DNA of 64,000 nt from Taiwanofungus camphoratus (Eukaryota; Basidiomycota; Agaricomycetes; Polyporales; Taiwanofungaceae): NCBI GenBank assembly GCA_003999685.1, contig CP021220.1, positions 620,001 to 684,000 on the forward strand, read 5' to 3'. A program made the position numbers and the translations under genes. The notes below the pieces were generated by a model. The model was given only the letters and a program-made list of their open reading frames with translations, was not told the origin of the DNA and did no database searches. Of this stretch, positions 1-11,991 are shown piece by piece. Each line of letters begins with the position of its first letter. Positions within the stretch are counted from its first letter, which is position 1.

Positions 1-847
1 GGTATCACTCCTGCTACGAGACTCCTTGGAAATTCCCAACTCGGCCAAGTCGCGCAGTTCTTCGCCTGAATCTTCACGGGATAGATCACGCAGTGCATCT
101 CCACGGCCTTTGCATACAATAAATGGAAGTGTAGACTCCATGGTTACTTTTTCGGGTGCTCCCTCTGCCCCCAGTCCTTCGGATGATCCCACATCGCTAG
201 AAAGGCACTTTTGCGTCAAGGATCACAAGGCAACAGTGCGCGAGCTCGTAGGCGACAAGGTTTTCGAGTATATAGCCGGGTCTTTCTTCCAGAACAACAA
301 TTCTGTGCTGCTTCCTCTCACATTCTACGTCCGCGACGCAATCTTCTCAGAAGATGCTTCAGCCAGGACTTCTCCGCAACCAACCCATCTGGTCGACGCG
401 TACTGTGGCAGTGGCCTCTTTGCAATTTCGCTTGCTTCGGCTTTCGAGAAAGTAGCTGGGATAGAGCTCTCAACAGACTCGATACGCTTTGCCACACGCA
501 ATGCGAAACTGAACAATCTTCATCGAAAATGCACGTTCATGGCCGGCGATGCGTCCGACATCTTCGCCACCGTGCAGGACTTCCCGAGGGAGAAGACAGT
601 ACTCGTCATCGATCCACCTCGGAAAGGCACGGACGAGAAATTTATTGACCAGCTCCTCAAATTCAACTGTGCGACGGTCGTGTATGTCAGCTGCAATGTG
701 CATACGCAAGCACGCGATGTTGGGGTGATCCTGCAGAAATCTGAGGAGATAGGTGGGCGCAAGTACGTACTGGAAAGTCTCAGAGGCTTCGATCTGTTCC
801 CGCAGACGGCACATGTAGAATCGGTGGCAGTGTTACGACTTCTCTGA
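1..847 (+). CDS. TRM2: tRNA (uracil-5-)-methyltransferase, 3' part
   Basis: This is the C-terminal part of the SAM-dependent enzyme that makes 5-methyluridine at position 54 of tRNA. The reading frame is open from base 2, so the gene begins outside the window. A Ser-rich stretch is followed by the methyltransferase fold: the SAM-binding motif VDAYCGSGLFAISLA, the acidic GIELS motif, DPPRKGTDEKF, and YVSCNVHTQARD with the catalytic Cys. The end, FDLFPQTAHVESVAVL, is typical of the TrmA/Trm2/RumA family. No intron is visible in this part. It converges on the phosphatidylserine decarboxylase gene, with 135 bp between the stop codons. The family is certain. Trm2 is preferred to other m5U methyltransferases because it is the usual fungal member. 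Confidence 0.9.
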   Translation, partial: VSLLLRDSLEIPNSAKSRSSSPESSRDRSRSASPRPLHTINGSVDSMVTFSGAPSAPSPSDDPTSLERHFCVKDHKATVRELVGDKVFEYIAGSFFQNNNSVLLPLTFYVRDAIFSEDASARTSPQPTHLVDAYCGSGLFAISLASAFEKVAGIELSTDSIRFATRNAKLNNLHRKCTFMAGDASDIFATVQDFPREKTVLVIDPPRKGTDEKFIDQLLKFNCATVVYVSCNVHTQARDVGVILQKSEEIGGRKYVLESLRGFDLFPQTAHVESVAVLRLL

Positions 848-982
848 TGTGAACAAGTCTGGTGAATCGCTGCCGCCACGGTTAATTTATGGACATTAGT
901 TCCGAGATTCACAACAGCTTTCAATAGACGGTTATGCCGCGTGTTAGGTTGCAATTACGCCGTGCGAGCGCTGCGCAGACAA

Positions 983-3139
983 TTACGTTTGCTTCGCACT
1001 GGATTCTGATATATGGATATCCCCCAACTTCTCTCCCACCTTGATCTTCTGGCCTGCATTTACAGCAAATTCAAAGTTTTTGGGAGCCTCAAAGACGAGA
1101 ACGATGGTACTGCCAAGGCAAAATCCGCCCATCTCTTCGGCTTTAGTCAGCGGCTGTCCCTTGAGGACGGGTGACGCCGCGGAGTATACGGCCTCTGTGT
1201 AGGTTCCTATAGGGTGAGAACGCCTGGAACCGACGTTCGTCCGGAGAGCCTGCGTAAAACAGTATTCACGCTCAATATCATGACGGAATGGGTAGCGTAT
1301 TATGTTAACCAACCTGGTCAAAATCAATCTTAATGCTGCCGACATTTGTTGCGCCGACAGGAATCATCCCAAAGAAACCGTGCTTCCAACGCCCTAGCAA
1401 GGCGACACGCTCATTCAGGACAAATAAATTAGGCAGTCGTTTTACCATCCAAGGCGAGACTGAGAATAAATCGCCTTCAAGTAGGATTACGCCTTAGTGC
1501 ATGCTCATCGATGGAAAATCAGGATTTTAACATACCGACAAAATGCCTCCTCTTCTCCACTACCCATGCCGCCGGACTATGAAAGCGATGATAATCACCA
1601 GGAGCCAGATATATGACAACGAAGAAGAGTGTGTTCTCCGGCTTTGCAATAGTACGTGAGCGATCAAGGAAGGGTCGGACGCCTATCTCAGCTGCGACTG
1701 ACGCCTCGTGGGCCACAACCTCGGACAGAGGAGCATCAGAGGAGACAGAGGCGTCGATCTGTGGACCGTGCTTTTTGGAAGGGCCTGCCTGTGGGTGTGA
1801 GGAGGGCGATTCCGAGATGGTCGGCACGCTCTTCGCCCTGTCTTGAGAACTTTCTCCACTCGGTGTTGACGTCCCCGATGACGCTGGCGATGGGGGTGTT
1901 GAGGTGCCCAAGAGGTCCTGGAGACTGTATTCTATCCCGTTGATGTCGGCGAAGCTTCGGTCATGCACCTCCGCCATGTCGCGTTTTGGGAATTCAATCT
2001 CTGTGCGAGGCGAGCCGGGTCTTTCGGCGCCAAGAAGGGCCTCCAGAGAGTAGGTGCTGCCCTTGATTTGCTCAATACGGCCGTCTATGATTGTACCAAA
2101 GTGTAGCACTTTTCCATCTGCTGGACTGACCTAACGACGAGATAATGAGTTGAATGAGATTCATTGGAACATAATTCAGTTCATCAGTACATACCAGTAC
2201 AGCGTTCGCCGTCGGACGTGCACCGTCCTTCAGCTTCCTGTAGAAGAAGTCACCTAGGCTGGCGTATTGCGTAAGATCCTCAGGATCAATCTCGCTCAAA
2301 TCACACCCGAAAATACGAGCATAAATCCGGAACCCCACAGGACGGAGCCAAACAGGTAGTTCCAAAGAATTAACATAGCCCCAAACACGAGACAAATTCC
2401 TCAACGGAAGTGAACCAAGGACATATACCTAGGTGTGTATGTATCAAGTAGTCAGTCGAATTCAAAGAAACCGACTAGAGAAACAGAGAATGAGGAACAG
2501 CGTAAGCTGAATTTCGGACACTAGGCAGCACTAGTGTGACTGAACGACTTCAAGAAACCATCACACGAGTGATATCTAGGCCGCGGACAAAAGTTTCGCG
2601 GGTCCTCCTACCAGTAGGAATAAGTGAACTCGCATGCGAGGTAGCCGTCAAGAGTGCCCATACCAAAGTTGCAAAGCAAGGACCGCAGAGATTTCAGGAA
2701 TCAGGAACACATAAGTGACGTACTTGCCAAGGCCCTTTCAATCGGACTACCTCTTGACCATGCTCATTGACGTGGACTTCCTTCTCAGTGGACCGCCTGC
2801 GGTACTGGATAACAATGAGGAGAAGTGCCCCCACGGCGACTGGGAGAGGATACCACTTTGTGGATGTTCCCCTCCATGCATCGACGAGCCTCCCTAAACG
2901 AGAACAGCTTAGCAAGAAGACTTCCTTGTGGATAAGTTAATTTGCATACTGAATAATGGGACATTGTTGCCGCCTCCAGGGTTATCGTTGGGTATGTTAG
3001 TGTTGTTGGAGTACGGCCTGTAGTCTATGTGGGCGAGAAACACGGTTACACCACGCTTGGATTTCTCGAGCAGGCGACCGCGGGACGACTTTAGGAAAGA
3101 GCGAGCACTCTTGACAACTGTCTGCTTACGCCCGAACAT
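983..3139 (-). CDS. PSD1: Phosphatidylserine decarboxylase, mitochondrial type
   Basis: It decarboxylates phosphatidylserine to phosphatidylethanolamine at the mitochondrial inner membrane. Six exons (2950-3139, 2724-2893, 2195-2428, 1536-2130, 1314-1474, 983-1249) give 538 residues in frame. The N-terminus is basic and presequence-like, followed by one membrane segment (about residues 70-90). Then come [21 protein letters not shown], the [16 protein letters not shown] block, and an acidic Ser/Pro-rich insert (about residues 250-335) not usual in short Psd1 proteins. [16 protein letters not shown] and the self-cleavage motif LGST follow. The Ser near residue 497 would become the pyruvoyl group, leaving an α subunit of about 42 residues. 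The second intron (2429-2723) is 295 nt, about five times longer than its neighbours. RTF2 lies upstream on the same strand, 306 bp away. Confidence 0.95.
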
Positions 3140-3445
3140 TGGTCAGTGAATGGGACGAACAATGTTCTGAACAAAGACTCTGGTTAGCTGTAATAGTCAC
3201 GACCCGGAATGCGGCCTTTGACCGCGACGTAGACTTCACGGCCGCACGCCGAGACAGATCGTCAGACAGTCACATGTCTACTACGGCGCATTTGCACTTT
3301 GGTATTTGGCAGGCATCAGTCAGTGTATCGAGGAAACATTCAAACCGACAGGTGTTATACACGTATAAAAGCAATGCAATGATACAGGCGTGAACTACAC
3401 AGTACATCTACAAGCAACGTCCCTCCAACGAGAAATCAGGACCTG
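3140..3445. other. Intergenic, PSD1 upstream / RTF2 downstream
   Basis: This 306-bp spacer holds the presumed promoter of PSD1 and the 3' end of RTF2. I see no gene, repeat or recognisable regulatory motif in it. Confidence 0.5.
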
Positions 3446-4575
3446 TTAAGCATACTGCGACAAGCCTATCAGCATTCGCCGTACACGACCCAGCAAAGTC
3501 AGACTTGCCCTAGTGAAGGTACCCATCGTCATGAATGTCTCCTTTTTCTTGACACCGTCTTTTGGTCCGTATAATGATTTGACGGCCTCGCTCATGGTCG
3601 CCTTGCGCTTCGCCTCCTCCTGAGCAAGACTGCTGGCCACTGCCCTGCTCGCAGCCGCAATGTTTGGGTTCGTGCTAGGTACAGGTGATGCATGCTTCTT
3701 TGTCGGAGGCTTCTCCGTGTCCGCAGAATCAGCAGGCGCTTTACGCTTTTTGCCTTTTGCCTTAGGAGGCTCGGCAGCACGTCGACGTTGCATCGCCTCG
3801 CGCATCTTGCTCTCTTCCTCCAAACAGGGATTGAGCGTAATGACACCTTCTGCACGGTCGTACTTGCTACCACACTGAGGGCACATGTCAAGTTGTTTCC
3901 CATCTCCGTCGTGCTCCTTCTGCTTCCCTTTGACATCCCCCTCCAACTTGCCCTCGTCTCGACCTGGGGAGGAGTTGCCCAAGACTGCCTTGAGTCCAGC
4001 TAAGGAGAAGACACAACCGCACGAATTTATGTATACGAAGGGCTGGGATCCATTCATCTCTTTGAGATTGAGTGGACAGACGAAGGGAGCTCGGTCTGAG
4101 GATGTGTCGGTGACCGGAGATTTACTTGTGTTGTGTGTCAGCTTCAAAGTCTTGACATCCTGGAACACGATGTCAGGAGGATAGAACGGTGGAGTAAGCT
4201 TAGGTAGAACGCACCTTGAGTGACCTGATATGACCGCATATTTCTTCGCCATCCCCATAGGCAGACTTATCGAGAAGATATTCTAAAATCGAATCCTTGT
4301 TATATAGCTTTCCTAAAGCGCAAGACACGACGGGTTCTTGCAGCGGACGCTGAAGAATCACCTGTCAGTGTTCGGCCCAAAAAATCTGCTATGGATACTC
4401 ACCTTAGAAAGGGCGCAGAAAAACCATCTTGCGCGGGTTTGATTGGCCTTGTCTGCTTGTTCGGCCTTGAATAAGATCAGTATTTGACTTGCATAAACCG
4501 GTTCATAAGACATACCTTTGGCTTGTTCCGCACGAGGTCTCGACGGTCTGGAATACTTCCTCCATCATTACCCAT
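3446..4575 (-). CDS. RTF2: Replication termination factor 2 (Rtf2)
   Basis: Rtf2 acts at stalled replication forks and carries a modified, RING-like Zn domain. Exons are 4516-4575, 4403-4465, 4215-4361, 3509-4159 and 3446-3454, giving 309 residues. The start MGNDGGSIPDRRDLV is the family's signature N-terminus. Next come AEQADKANQTRARWFFCALS, a conserved core with CPLNLKEMNG, the CGCVFS motif, CPQCGSKY, then a basic Lys-rich tail ending ETFMTMGTFTRYA. The last intron (3455-3508) has a GC donor, AGG|GCAAGT. It is 54 nt and open, so retention would give a 327-residue form with a different end. The ATG lies 257 bp from the divergent MED21 ATG. Family identity is very clear. The GC-AG intron is inferred. 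Confidence 0.93.
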
Positions 4576-4832
4576 GGCTGAGCTGTGTCAACGTATGTGT
4601 GCGATAGTCAGAACAACCGGTAGATGGACGTTGCTTGCAGGGTCGATAGATCAGACTGCTCGATTGCCGACGGGAAATTTAGAAAACTCCGTCGGAGTAT
4701 GCCGACGGCCAAAACCTAGTCATGTGATCGAGAGCTGAGCGTCCCTGGTTCACTTCCTGCGAATAAGTACACATCTCGGCAATTCACTAAAGGTGGCTTG
4801 ACTCTGGTTCACCTCTTCTGCACAGCAGCGTC
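4576..4832. promoter_or_regulatory. Shared divergent promoter region RTF2 / MED21
   Basis: The two ATG codons face away from each other across 257 bp, so both promoters must lie here or overlap the neighbouring gene. No TATA box or other motif can be named with confidence. Confidence 0.5.
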
Positions 4833-5515
4833 ATGCTGCAGGAACTGTCTCATATGGATCGTATCACACAACTTCAAGATGAGATCCAACAGGTGCGTGC
4901 AGATTACGTTAGACAACTTCAGATGTTGCCTTATGCTCAACACGGCCAGTAGCTCCTTACGATCATGTCAAGCAGCATCGCATACCTCACATCTCGGTCT
5001 AATTTTATGCAAGTCAGCCCGGACATCCCAATAACAAAGCAACGAAAATCAGACAAGTTTGACCAGCCGGATGTGCTCGAATGTAGGATTGGATCAGTCT
5101 GAATGTCTCCTTGGACTGACGGAGCCTTCCTCGTGCAGCAAACAAGAAGGAACTTGTAACAGATCTTCTTGTGAAGGCGAAACAGATTGAATTGCTCATT
5201 CAGTCGCTCCCTGAGCCTGAATCCGAGGAAGTGCAGGTGCGAGACATTCAGCTTTAGCCACCACGCATTCTGAACTTCACCTCAGGCGAAGCGCCTTCAA
5301 AGCCTAGAAGAAGAGATGATCCAGGCCAATGAGGAATATGTCCGAGCATTGAATCGTGCAAGTGCGTAGCTCAGACATCGTCTCTGTAGAACCCGCCTCG
5401 ACCTGCGAATTTGTTGCTAATTACAGTCCCTGCAGAAAGTTTGCATCAGCAAATATCAAATGTTTTACATACCATGTTGGATGAAACAGATGTGCCCGAG
5501 ACTATGCCTGACTAG
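4833..5515 (+). CDS. MED21: Mediator complex subunit 21
   Basis: This is a small middle-module Mediator subunit that pairs with Med7 and is needed for RNA polymerase II activation. Exons are 4833-4892, 4953-5082, 5139-5236, 5286-5361 and 5436-5515, giving 147 residues, the normal size. The start MLQELSHMDRITQLQDEI is the Med21/Srb7 signature. It is followed by SSIAYLTSRSNFMQVSPDIPI, then VTDLLVKAKQIELLIQSLPEPE, and a C-terminal coiled coil ending MLDETDVPETMPD. Each long open frame here is short because five exons share about 440 coding bases. The last acceptor is ambiguous: position 5435 gives RAKSLHQQ (family-like), while an AG a few bases upstream would add two residues. Confidence 0.93.
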
Positions 5516-6187
5516 TTGACATGCTGGCCGAAACCAGGTGGAGATGCGCGACGCCTCATTTAGCCCATACAGCGATGATTAAGCTCAGGCTTGGCTCCGG
5601 GGCGCCCCTTTTACACTCAGACAGGACTCAAACATCGTTGACGGTCCCCGACCTCGTCCTACTGTGACTACTCCTGGATCCTGGCACTTGTGCCGTCTAT
5701 CTCCGGCCACTGTGGAACGTTTGCAGGATGGCTGCACTGCGCGTTGCGTCACATAGTGAGTTCAGACAGATCCGTCTGAACGCGTGCGTGTGGTTTAATG
5801 AAGCCGGAACATTGCCAGTTCAGCCTAAGCTGAGATTTGTTCATTGTGGTCTGTTACCTTCACTTGTATGTCACTTACCTGATGACTCCATTTCTACGTA
5901 GTAGCTAGTATAATATCCCAATGAGCTGCTCATAGCTCAGTCGCAATCATTCCTTGATCCCTGACAGAGATAACATCAAACTACATCTATATCTTAGAAA
6001 TTCTGATATATGGTGTACTGCACTAACTCCCATGTAACTTACCTATAATATAAAGTAAATATATAACGAGGCTGTGGAAGCGGCACTCCTTCAGCGCGTC
6101 AAATACTTACAAAAGTAAAGTGGTCAACGCAATTAGTACCACTATAGTGCTACATGAGATAACTGCGGACAACAGTCTCTGTCTATA
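5516..6187. other. Intergenic, MED21 to cullin
   Basis: This 672-bp stretch holds the MED21 3' end and the cullin-4 promoter. An AT-rich part lies at about 5985-6070. I see no open frame of note, repeat or RNA gene. Confidence 0.5.
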
Positions 6188-9100
6188 ATGTCGGATGTGT
6201 TCACTCTATTAGCTTTACCCCAGACGTCGGCTGCCTTTACGGCGCTCCCGACATCTGGTACCGCAATCGCAGAACACGGGTCGGCATCTCCTCCCCGCAA
6301 GACCGCCCGTCTGGACGCCGACTCTGACTCTGCTTCTGCATCTAGGTCGCGAGTTCCGCCTACGGAGAGCAGAGGACCTGTCAAGGTCAAGGTTCTTGGT
6401 CCCCAGAGTGAGTTCTACTGAAAACATCACGCCTTCCAAAGAACTCATTCAAAACATCTCAGTCAAATCTGTGCCTGCGAGTCGTAGCGACTCTGATTTC
6501 GCATTGGTCAAGCGATCCGTCCGAGTCCTTCTCAGCAAGAGCAGTCCAGAGCCTCTTCCAGCAACATTTGAGCAGATTTACAATGCCTGTCGTTCTGCTA
6601 TCTGCATGTCTGACAAGGGCGAAGGTCTGTACGAGAACGTGAAACTCGAGCTGGAGAGATGTGTAGGTTCCCTCGCGAGAGAGCTTCTCCAAGACTCTCA
6701 AGACGGCGTGCAATGGCTTATTTCGTTCATCGAGAGTTGCGCTTGGTTTGAGAAGCAGGCGGTGAGCTCGATGTTTATCATCAGAGTCGGAGCCCGTGCT
6801 TATGAATATTAAGGGCATCTTACAGTCTGTGTTGACGTATCTTGACAGACTCTATGTCCTAGAGCGAAAGGGTCTGCTGGGTATACAGTGCGTGATCATG
6901 TTCGTATAACTTATTTCCTCTGTATCACCTCATGTATCATGCAGACAGTTGTCATACGATCTCTTCTCAGCGCGCATTTTCGAGAGCGCAGACATCACGC
7001 GCAAGCTCAGAGCAGGCATCCAGGAATGGGTGGATTGGGAGCGGAAGAACAGGTTCAAGAATTAATTATCAGGTTGGTGGTCGTGACTAATGGTGCCGTT
7101 ATCTCAGATCTGGCCATCAACTCAGAGACCGTATACCTATCCTTATTAAACACTTATTCACTCATGGCCAATACACTTCCGTGTTCGAGACATTCTACAT
7201 GAACGTAGCACAGTCATTCTACACCGCTGAGTCCATCGAGTGTACGGGGGTCTTCAGGAACAACGCACGAGAATTTCTCAAGCATTGTGAAACCCGGAGA
7301 ACAGAAGAACTGAGAAGAGCGCAGGACCTCCTGCCCGAGTCAAGTTGGAGCGAAGTTATCGATACGACCGACAAGGCTTTATTGACTGGCAGACTCGACT
7401 GGCTGGCCAAGGATGGTACGCCTTTTCTCAGAACTTTCATGTCGGTGGCTGAGATATTCGGTGACCAGCATTGGCACCGCTTATGGACGCGAAGAACGAG
7501 GCAAGCCTGGCCAAGATGTACATGTTGTTCTCGACGGTCGGTGGCCTCAAAGTCCTTAGGGAAGCGTTCAAGTTACATGTGCAGGTTGGGTAACGTTAAA
7601 AGTTGCAACCGCATGTGTTGATTATGTTTCTCTAGACTATTGTCCGTAACATCGTCAAGGATGTCGAACACGACGATAACATGGTTCAACGCCTTTTGGA
7701 CTTCAAGGCATTCGCTGATAAGGCTGTTTCCACTGCTTTTGTCGACGAGATAAGTGATCTGCACGCGGACTCTCTCAGGATAGTGGCGTCCCCATCTATA
7801 GCGTCGTCTTCGAAGACTCCTCAAGCTCACAGTACCACGCCGAGGCGAGTCCCGAACAAGGAGTTCAGTTATGCACTCAGTGATGCCTTCCAAACTGCCT
7901 TCAAATCTCGCCGCAACAAACCCGCTGAGATGATCGCCAAGTATCTCGACAGGGCGATGCGCAAGGGCCAGAAGGGTAAAAAGGACGATGATTTTCAGGC
8001 AGAACTCGATGCAGCACTCGGCTTGTATCGGTTCACGGATGACAAGGACGTTTTCAGAACGTTCTATCACCGTGCATTGGCTAAGCGTCTGCTCCTCGAG
8101 AGGTCTGCCTCGGACGATTTCGAGAAAGCCATGCTGAAGAAGCTTAAAGAGCGTACGTCCTGGCCACAACACCACTATGTCTATGGTGTGGTGACAATCA
8201 TGTCACAGAGTACGATCCCGAGTTCGGAATGGGAGACCATATGTTCAATGATCTTGCACTCTCCCGGGATATCATGCGAGAGTACACGGAACACCGGGAG
8301 CGCCTGGGCGATCCAAGCTCCGCTCAGAAAGTTTCTGTCATGGTTCTGCAGCGCAGTTTCTGGCCATTTGCCGCGCGGAAATACGATATTGACCTCCCAC
8401 CGTCCGTGAGTATAATAACCCGTGTTCTATAAGACGATCTAATTTTGGTGTAATATCTTGTAGATGCAAGATGACTTGATGAAATATTCCACTTTCTATA
8501 AGAACAAGCATCAGGGCCACAAGCTCGACTGGGATCACGCCCTGGGTACAGCCATCTTAAGAGCTAGGTTCAAGAATGGCGAGAAGGAGCTTTCGGTCAG
8601 CTTATATCAAGCCCTCATTCTCCTCCTATTTAATGAGGATACGGAGTTAACCTTCGAGGATATCAAGGAACGGACGCGGATGGGTCTGTATTCCATATCT
8701 ACCTTATTTAGGATGTGTTGCCCACTAACACTGGTGTGGCCTATACTTGTAGAGGATTCGGAGCTGCGCAGGACACTACAAAGTCTAGCATGTGGAAAGA
8801 AAAGAGCCCTGCGAAAATTACCTCCGGGAAAAGATGTCAACGACGGTGATACGTTCCATTTCAATGCTGATTTCGTAGATCCGAGATATCAAGTCCATAT
8901 TAACTCTATTCAGGCCAAAGAAACGGTATGCTGGGTCCAGACCCTTTGGTGTCTCTGAATGCAATGCTCTGACCTGATCGTTCATCGTCATCACGAACAG
9001 CCCGAGGAATCGAAGCGCACTCAGACGTCAATTGAAGGCGATCGCAAACATGCATTGGATGCGGCTATTGTCCGCGTCATGAAGGCGCGCAAGGAATTGC

Positions 9101-9255
9101 ATTACGAACAGTTGAAAGCCGCCACGATCGATGCTGTCAAGAATCACTTCGTTCCTGAAGTCAGCAGCATCAAGCAACGGATCCAGGGCCTTGTGGAGCA
9201 GGAGTATTTGCGGAGGGATGAGAACGATATGAACCTCTATATCTATGTAGCCTGA
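6188..9255 (+). CDS. CUL4: Cullin-4-type ubiquitin ligase scaffold
   Basis: This is the scaffold of a cullin-RING ubiquitin ligase (CRL4 with DDB1). Eleven exons (6188-6407, 6463-6761, 6826-6887, 6945-7052, 7108-7415, 7469-7584, 7636-8152, 8209-8405, 8464-8683, 8753-8925, 9001-9255) give 824 residues. A short Ser-rich N-terminus with a basic patch (PPRKTARLD) precedes cullin repeats, with SVLTYLDRLYVLERKG, GHQLRDRIPILIKHLF and VFETFYMN. The cullin-homology part has MLKKLKE-QYDPEFGMGDHMF, ELRRTLQSLACGKKRALRK and the WHB domain. The neddylation motif is DAAIVRVMKARK, where the first Lys is the Nedd8 site, and the protein ends in YIYVA. Cullin-4 is chosen over cullins 1 and 3 from the N-terminus and WHB wording. 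The family is certain and the paralogue is likely. Confidence 0.93.
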
Positions 9256-9717
9256 GCGTAGTTCGGATTCTGCCTTCCTTTGAGCTAGCAAGCCATGGCC
9301 TACGAGACCTCCATTCGTGAATGACTATGGACTCGGAGTGTTTGTATGTTCCTACAATCTGTCATGTGTACTGCTGTCATGGATATTATTTCGTGAATAC
9401 TCAATGCAAATTGGGCCCCCAATCAAATTGCCGTGAAATAAAGCATCACATAAAATTGAACTGAGAGTATCAGGAGCACATGATGTTGTCATATTGAAAA
9501 GTCGTTGTAAAATTCATCAACAATACTGTGAGATGCAAGCCCATCGGTAGGCACGTGCGCGCTTCAACTAGGTCTGTACGTGCAGTCCGAGGTTCATACG
9601 CTGGACGGATGGACCGCGTCGGTGCGGTCGGCCAGAGCTGCTATGGCTGTCTCATCCATTCAATCGTCGACTCGACATTTATGACCTTCATCCTCACGCG
9701 GATCCACGAGCCTCTCG

Positions 9718-9960
9718 TTAGGTAAGGCATTTCATGTTCTCGAGAGCATCTGTAAAAACGACGGCGTGTGTGACATCCTTCGCGTAGATTTTCTTGCGTA
9801 GGGCATTGACGCAGCCCTTCGGGTTCTCGAAGTAGTGACTGACATAGTATATGAGTCTCGAAGTCTTCGTTATCAAGTCCCTTGAGTGTGGTCTTGGCAA
9901 GTCCGGGGCGAGTGGACTTGAAAATCATGTCGGAAATTGTGTTTCGTGTCGGCGACCGCA
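9718..9960 (-). pseudogene. VHS-domain-like gene fragment
   Basis: Two adjacent minus-strand frames together read like the first helices of a VHS/ENTH domain: first LAKTTLKGLDNEDFETHIL, then, in another frame, SHYFENPKGCVNALRKK and DVTHAVVFTDALEN. The second block resembles the helix 3-4 region of VHS proteins. The frame changes near 9860 without a usable intron, and nothing similar continues past 9720, so I read this as a truncated relic of a host gene. The domain call rests on pattern memory only and could be wrong. Confidence 0.3.
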
Positions 9961-11079
9961 AAGATTTTCCTAGCAACGAAGGGTTGTGTGCGCTGTGTGG
10001 AGTGAAATGTGAGCCAGTGCAGAAGAAGCTTTCAGCCGCTTACATTCTGTTCTTGACGAGAGCTCAGGTTATCATTATCGGTGTCCATGCCATCAATGGC
10101 CATGCCTTGTCTAACCATTTCAAGCGCATGGTCAAAATCGACAAGCAGACCCAAGCTAACATTCGAATTGCGCATACAATTCGCAGTGTTTGGTGTTTGT
10201 ACTTCTTCCATGCACAAAGCGATAGATTGTAGACACTGATATCTCAATGGAGGATTCTCGATATCGCGGTGACTTTCGCAATATGATCAATCATCAATGA
10301 ACGGGAGTCAAAGGGGGGACACTTACATTCAAATATGATCCACACATGCACTGACGAGCCCACGTTTAGTTGTGATTTTACAATGGGTACCCCACGCTGT
10401 TGCAGAACGAGACATCGAGAACGCGGTCCTCTAGACAAGGACCATGATTAGCATGACACCCATTGGACTGCCCTTCAAAAGTTATGTCTTCGTAAGCTAC
10501 AAGAGTGGGAGCCCCATGGATCTGCAACTCATTGACTTGCTGTGGGAGGTATACTTACGAGGGATAATGGGCCTTCAATATCTACAAGTCCTTGATGACA
10601 AAGGAAGATATTTGAAGGGATGCTTCTCGACATGTAGTGGCTCTGCCACGGATCACGGCATCGTATCACCAATCTTGTACTGGACAGTGACAAAGTGATC
10701 AGTGTGGACATCTTCGATGCTGGGATCAAATCCCAGAAACCGATCAGTAGTAAAGGAGAGCCCCATGTTTATTCAAAGAAATATTCCTGGATGTTCATGG
10801 ATAGGAGGTTCACACTTACTGATTATGATATCTGGGTTATGGAAAATGCTGAAGCGAATGACTTCAGATTCGATTGAAAGCATGGAGACAAAACGCCGGG
10901 TATGCTGCGAGCATAAGATACAACAAGCTTTCATTGACGAGATCAGGGTGCATATTCTTCATGAAACTATCACAAGATGTTTCAAGTTCACCAAAGCAGT
11001 CGACTTCCGCCACAGAAGTCAATTCCTCTCAGGGTCAGCACCAAGCAAGGATGGCACATGGGTCTTGAACGCGACAACA

Positions 11080-11640
11080 TCAAGCTTGCGTTCGGTCCTG
11101 GACACCTTGACGTGCGAAGACGGTGTACAATAACGGTCTGTTCATCGACTGACTGTAGTCGCATGGCAGTCTCTGCACCGAGCCTGTGATTTCATTCAAA
11201 TTTTTTGCCATTACTTGTTGTCCGGTTTGATAAATAATGTTCAGAGGTGCTAAGATCCATAGAGTGTACCCGTCGATCACGCGGAGTGACCAGCCTCCAG
11301 CCTTCAATGCCTCGCGTGCCTGGGACACAGGTAGAAACGAATCTGGAAATACATATCCAAGGAGTACATCCCTATGGATGGCTCCTCGGTTCAGTATCTC
11401 GGCAACGTAATCATGTCAAACAGGTCATAGGCATGGTCGACGAGCGATCGGGGTGTGTGAACTGGGTGAAATACATGGAAAGCTGACTACGGACATGATA
11501 CAAACCTTTAATATAGTAGGTGCGGAGTGAAGGAGCACCTGTCCCGAGTTTGAGGACCCATGACGAAAGACCCGTATATGTACCTCGCCAGATTTTTTTT
11601 GCCATTCTTGCATCAAAAGGAGGACTTCTTTTTGAGGGAA
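11080..11640 (-). pseudogene. Unrecognised broken coding fragment
   Basis: Pieces such as AREALKAGGWSLRVIDGYTL, LPCDYSQSMNRPLLYTVFAR and LLLMQEWQKKSGEVHI look protein-like, but they lie in changing frames with intervening stops and no clear splice sites. I do not recognise a family. It may be an old gene copy or chance open sequence. Confidence 0.2.
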
Positions 11641-11991
11641 AGTTAGAAGACCAACGGGAGGGCGTAAGGAATGCGATGAATTTGAAGGAACGGTTATGTG
11701 TTCAATTCAACGCAGTACGAGCACGCATTTGCGCCGTGTAAATAGCGGTCCAGGGTTTGGAGACGCAACCGAGAGAGGAAGGAATACCGCCGGCATATGA
11801 GGGCGGGTCTGGGGTCACATTGGGCTGGCTGGGGTCAACTGACATGCCCGTGATCGTTGTCCACAATATACAGTGCCAGATATGGAAGTTGTATAGCGTC
11901 TCGAGCCATCGAAAAGACATTGTCGGAACTCAAGCATCATCATTATATACAGGCCCCCCTTCGAAGATAGCAGCCCTTGCTACGAACCCTC

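Larger units (their letters stand above)
9256..11991. other. Gene-poor 2.7 kb with decayed coding fragments
   Basis: No intact gene was found. Two stretches look like former coding sequence on the minus strand: a VHS-like piece near 9718-9960 and an unrecognised broken frame near 11080-11640. The rest (about 10000-11050) holds only short unrelated frames on both strands. Confidence 0.5.

Noticed and set aside
1613-1943. Plus-strand frames within PSD1
   Set aside because: Antisense shadows of the acidic insert of PSD1.
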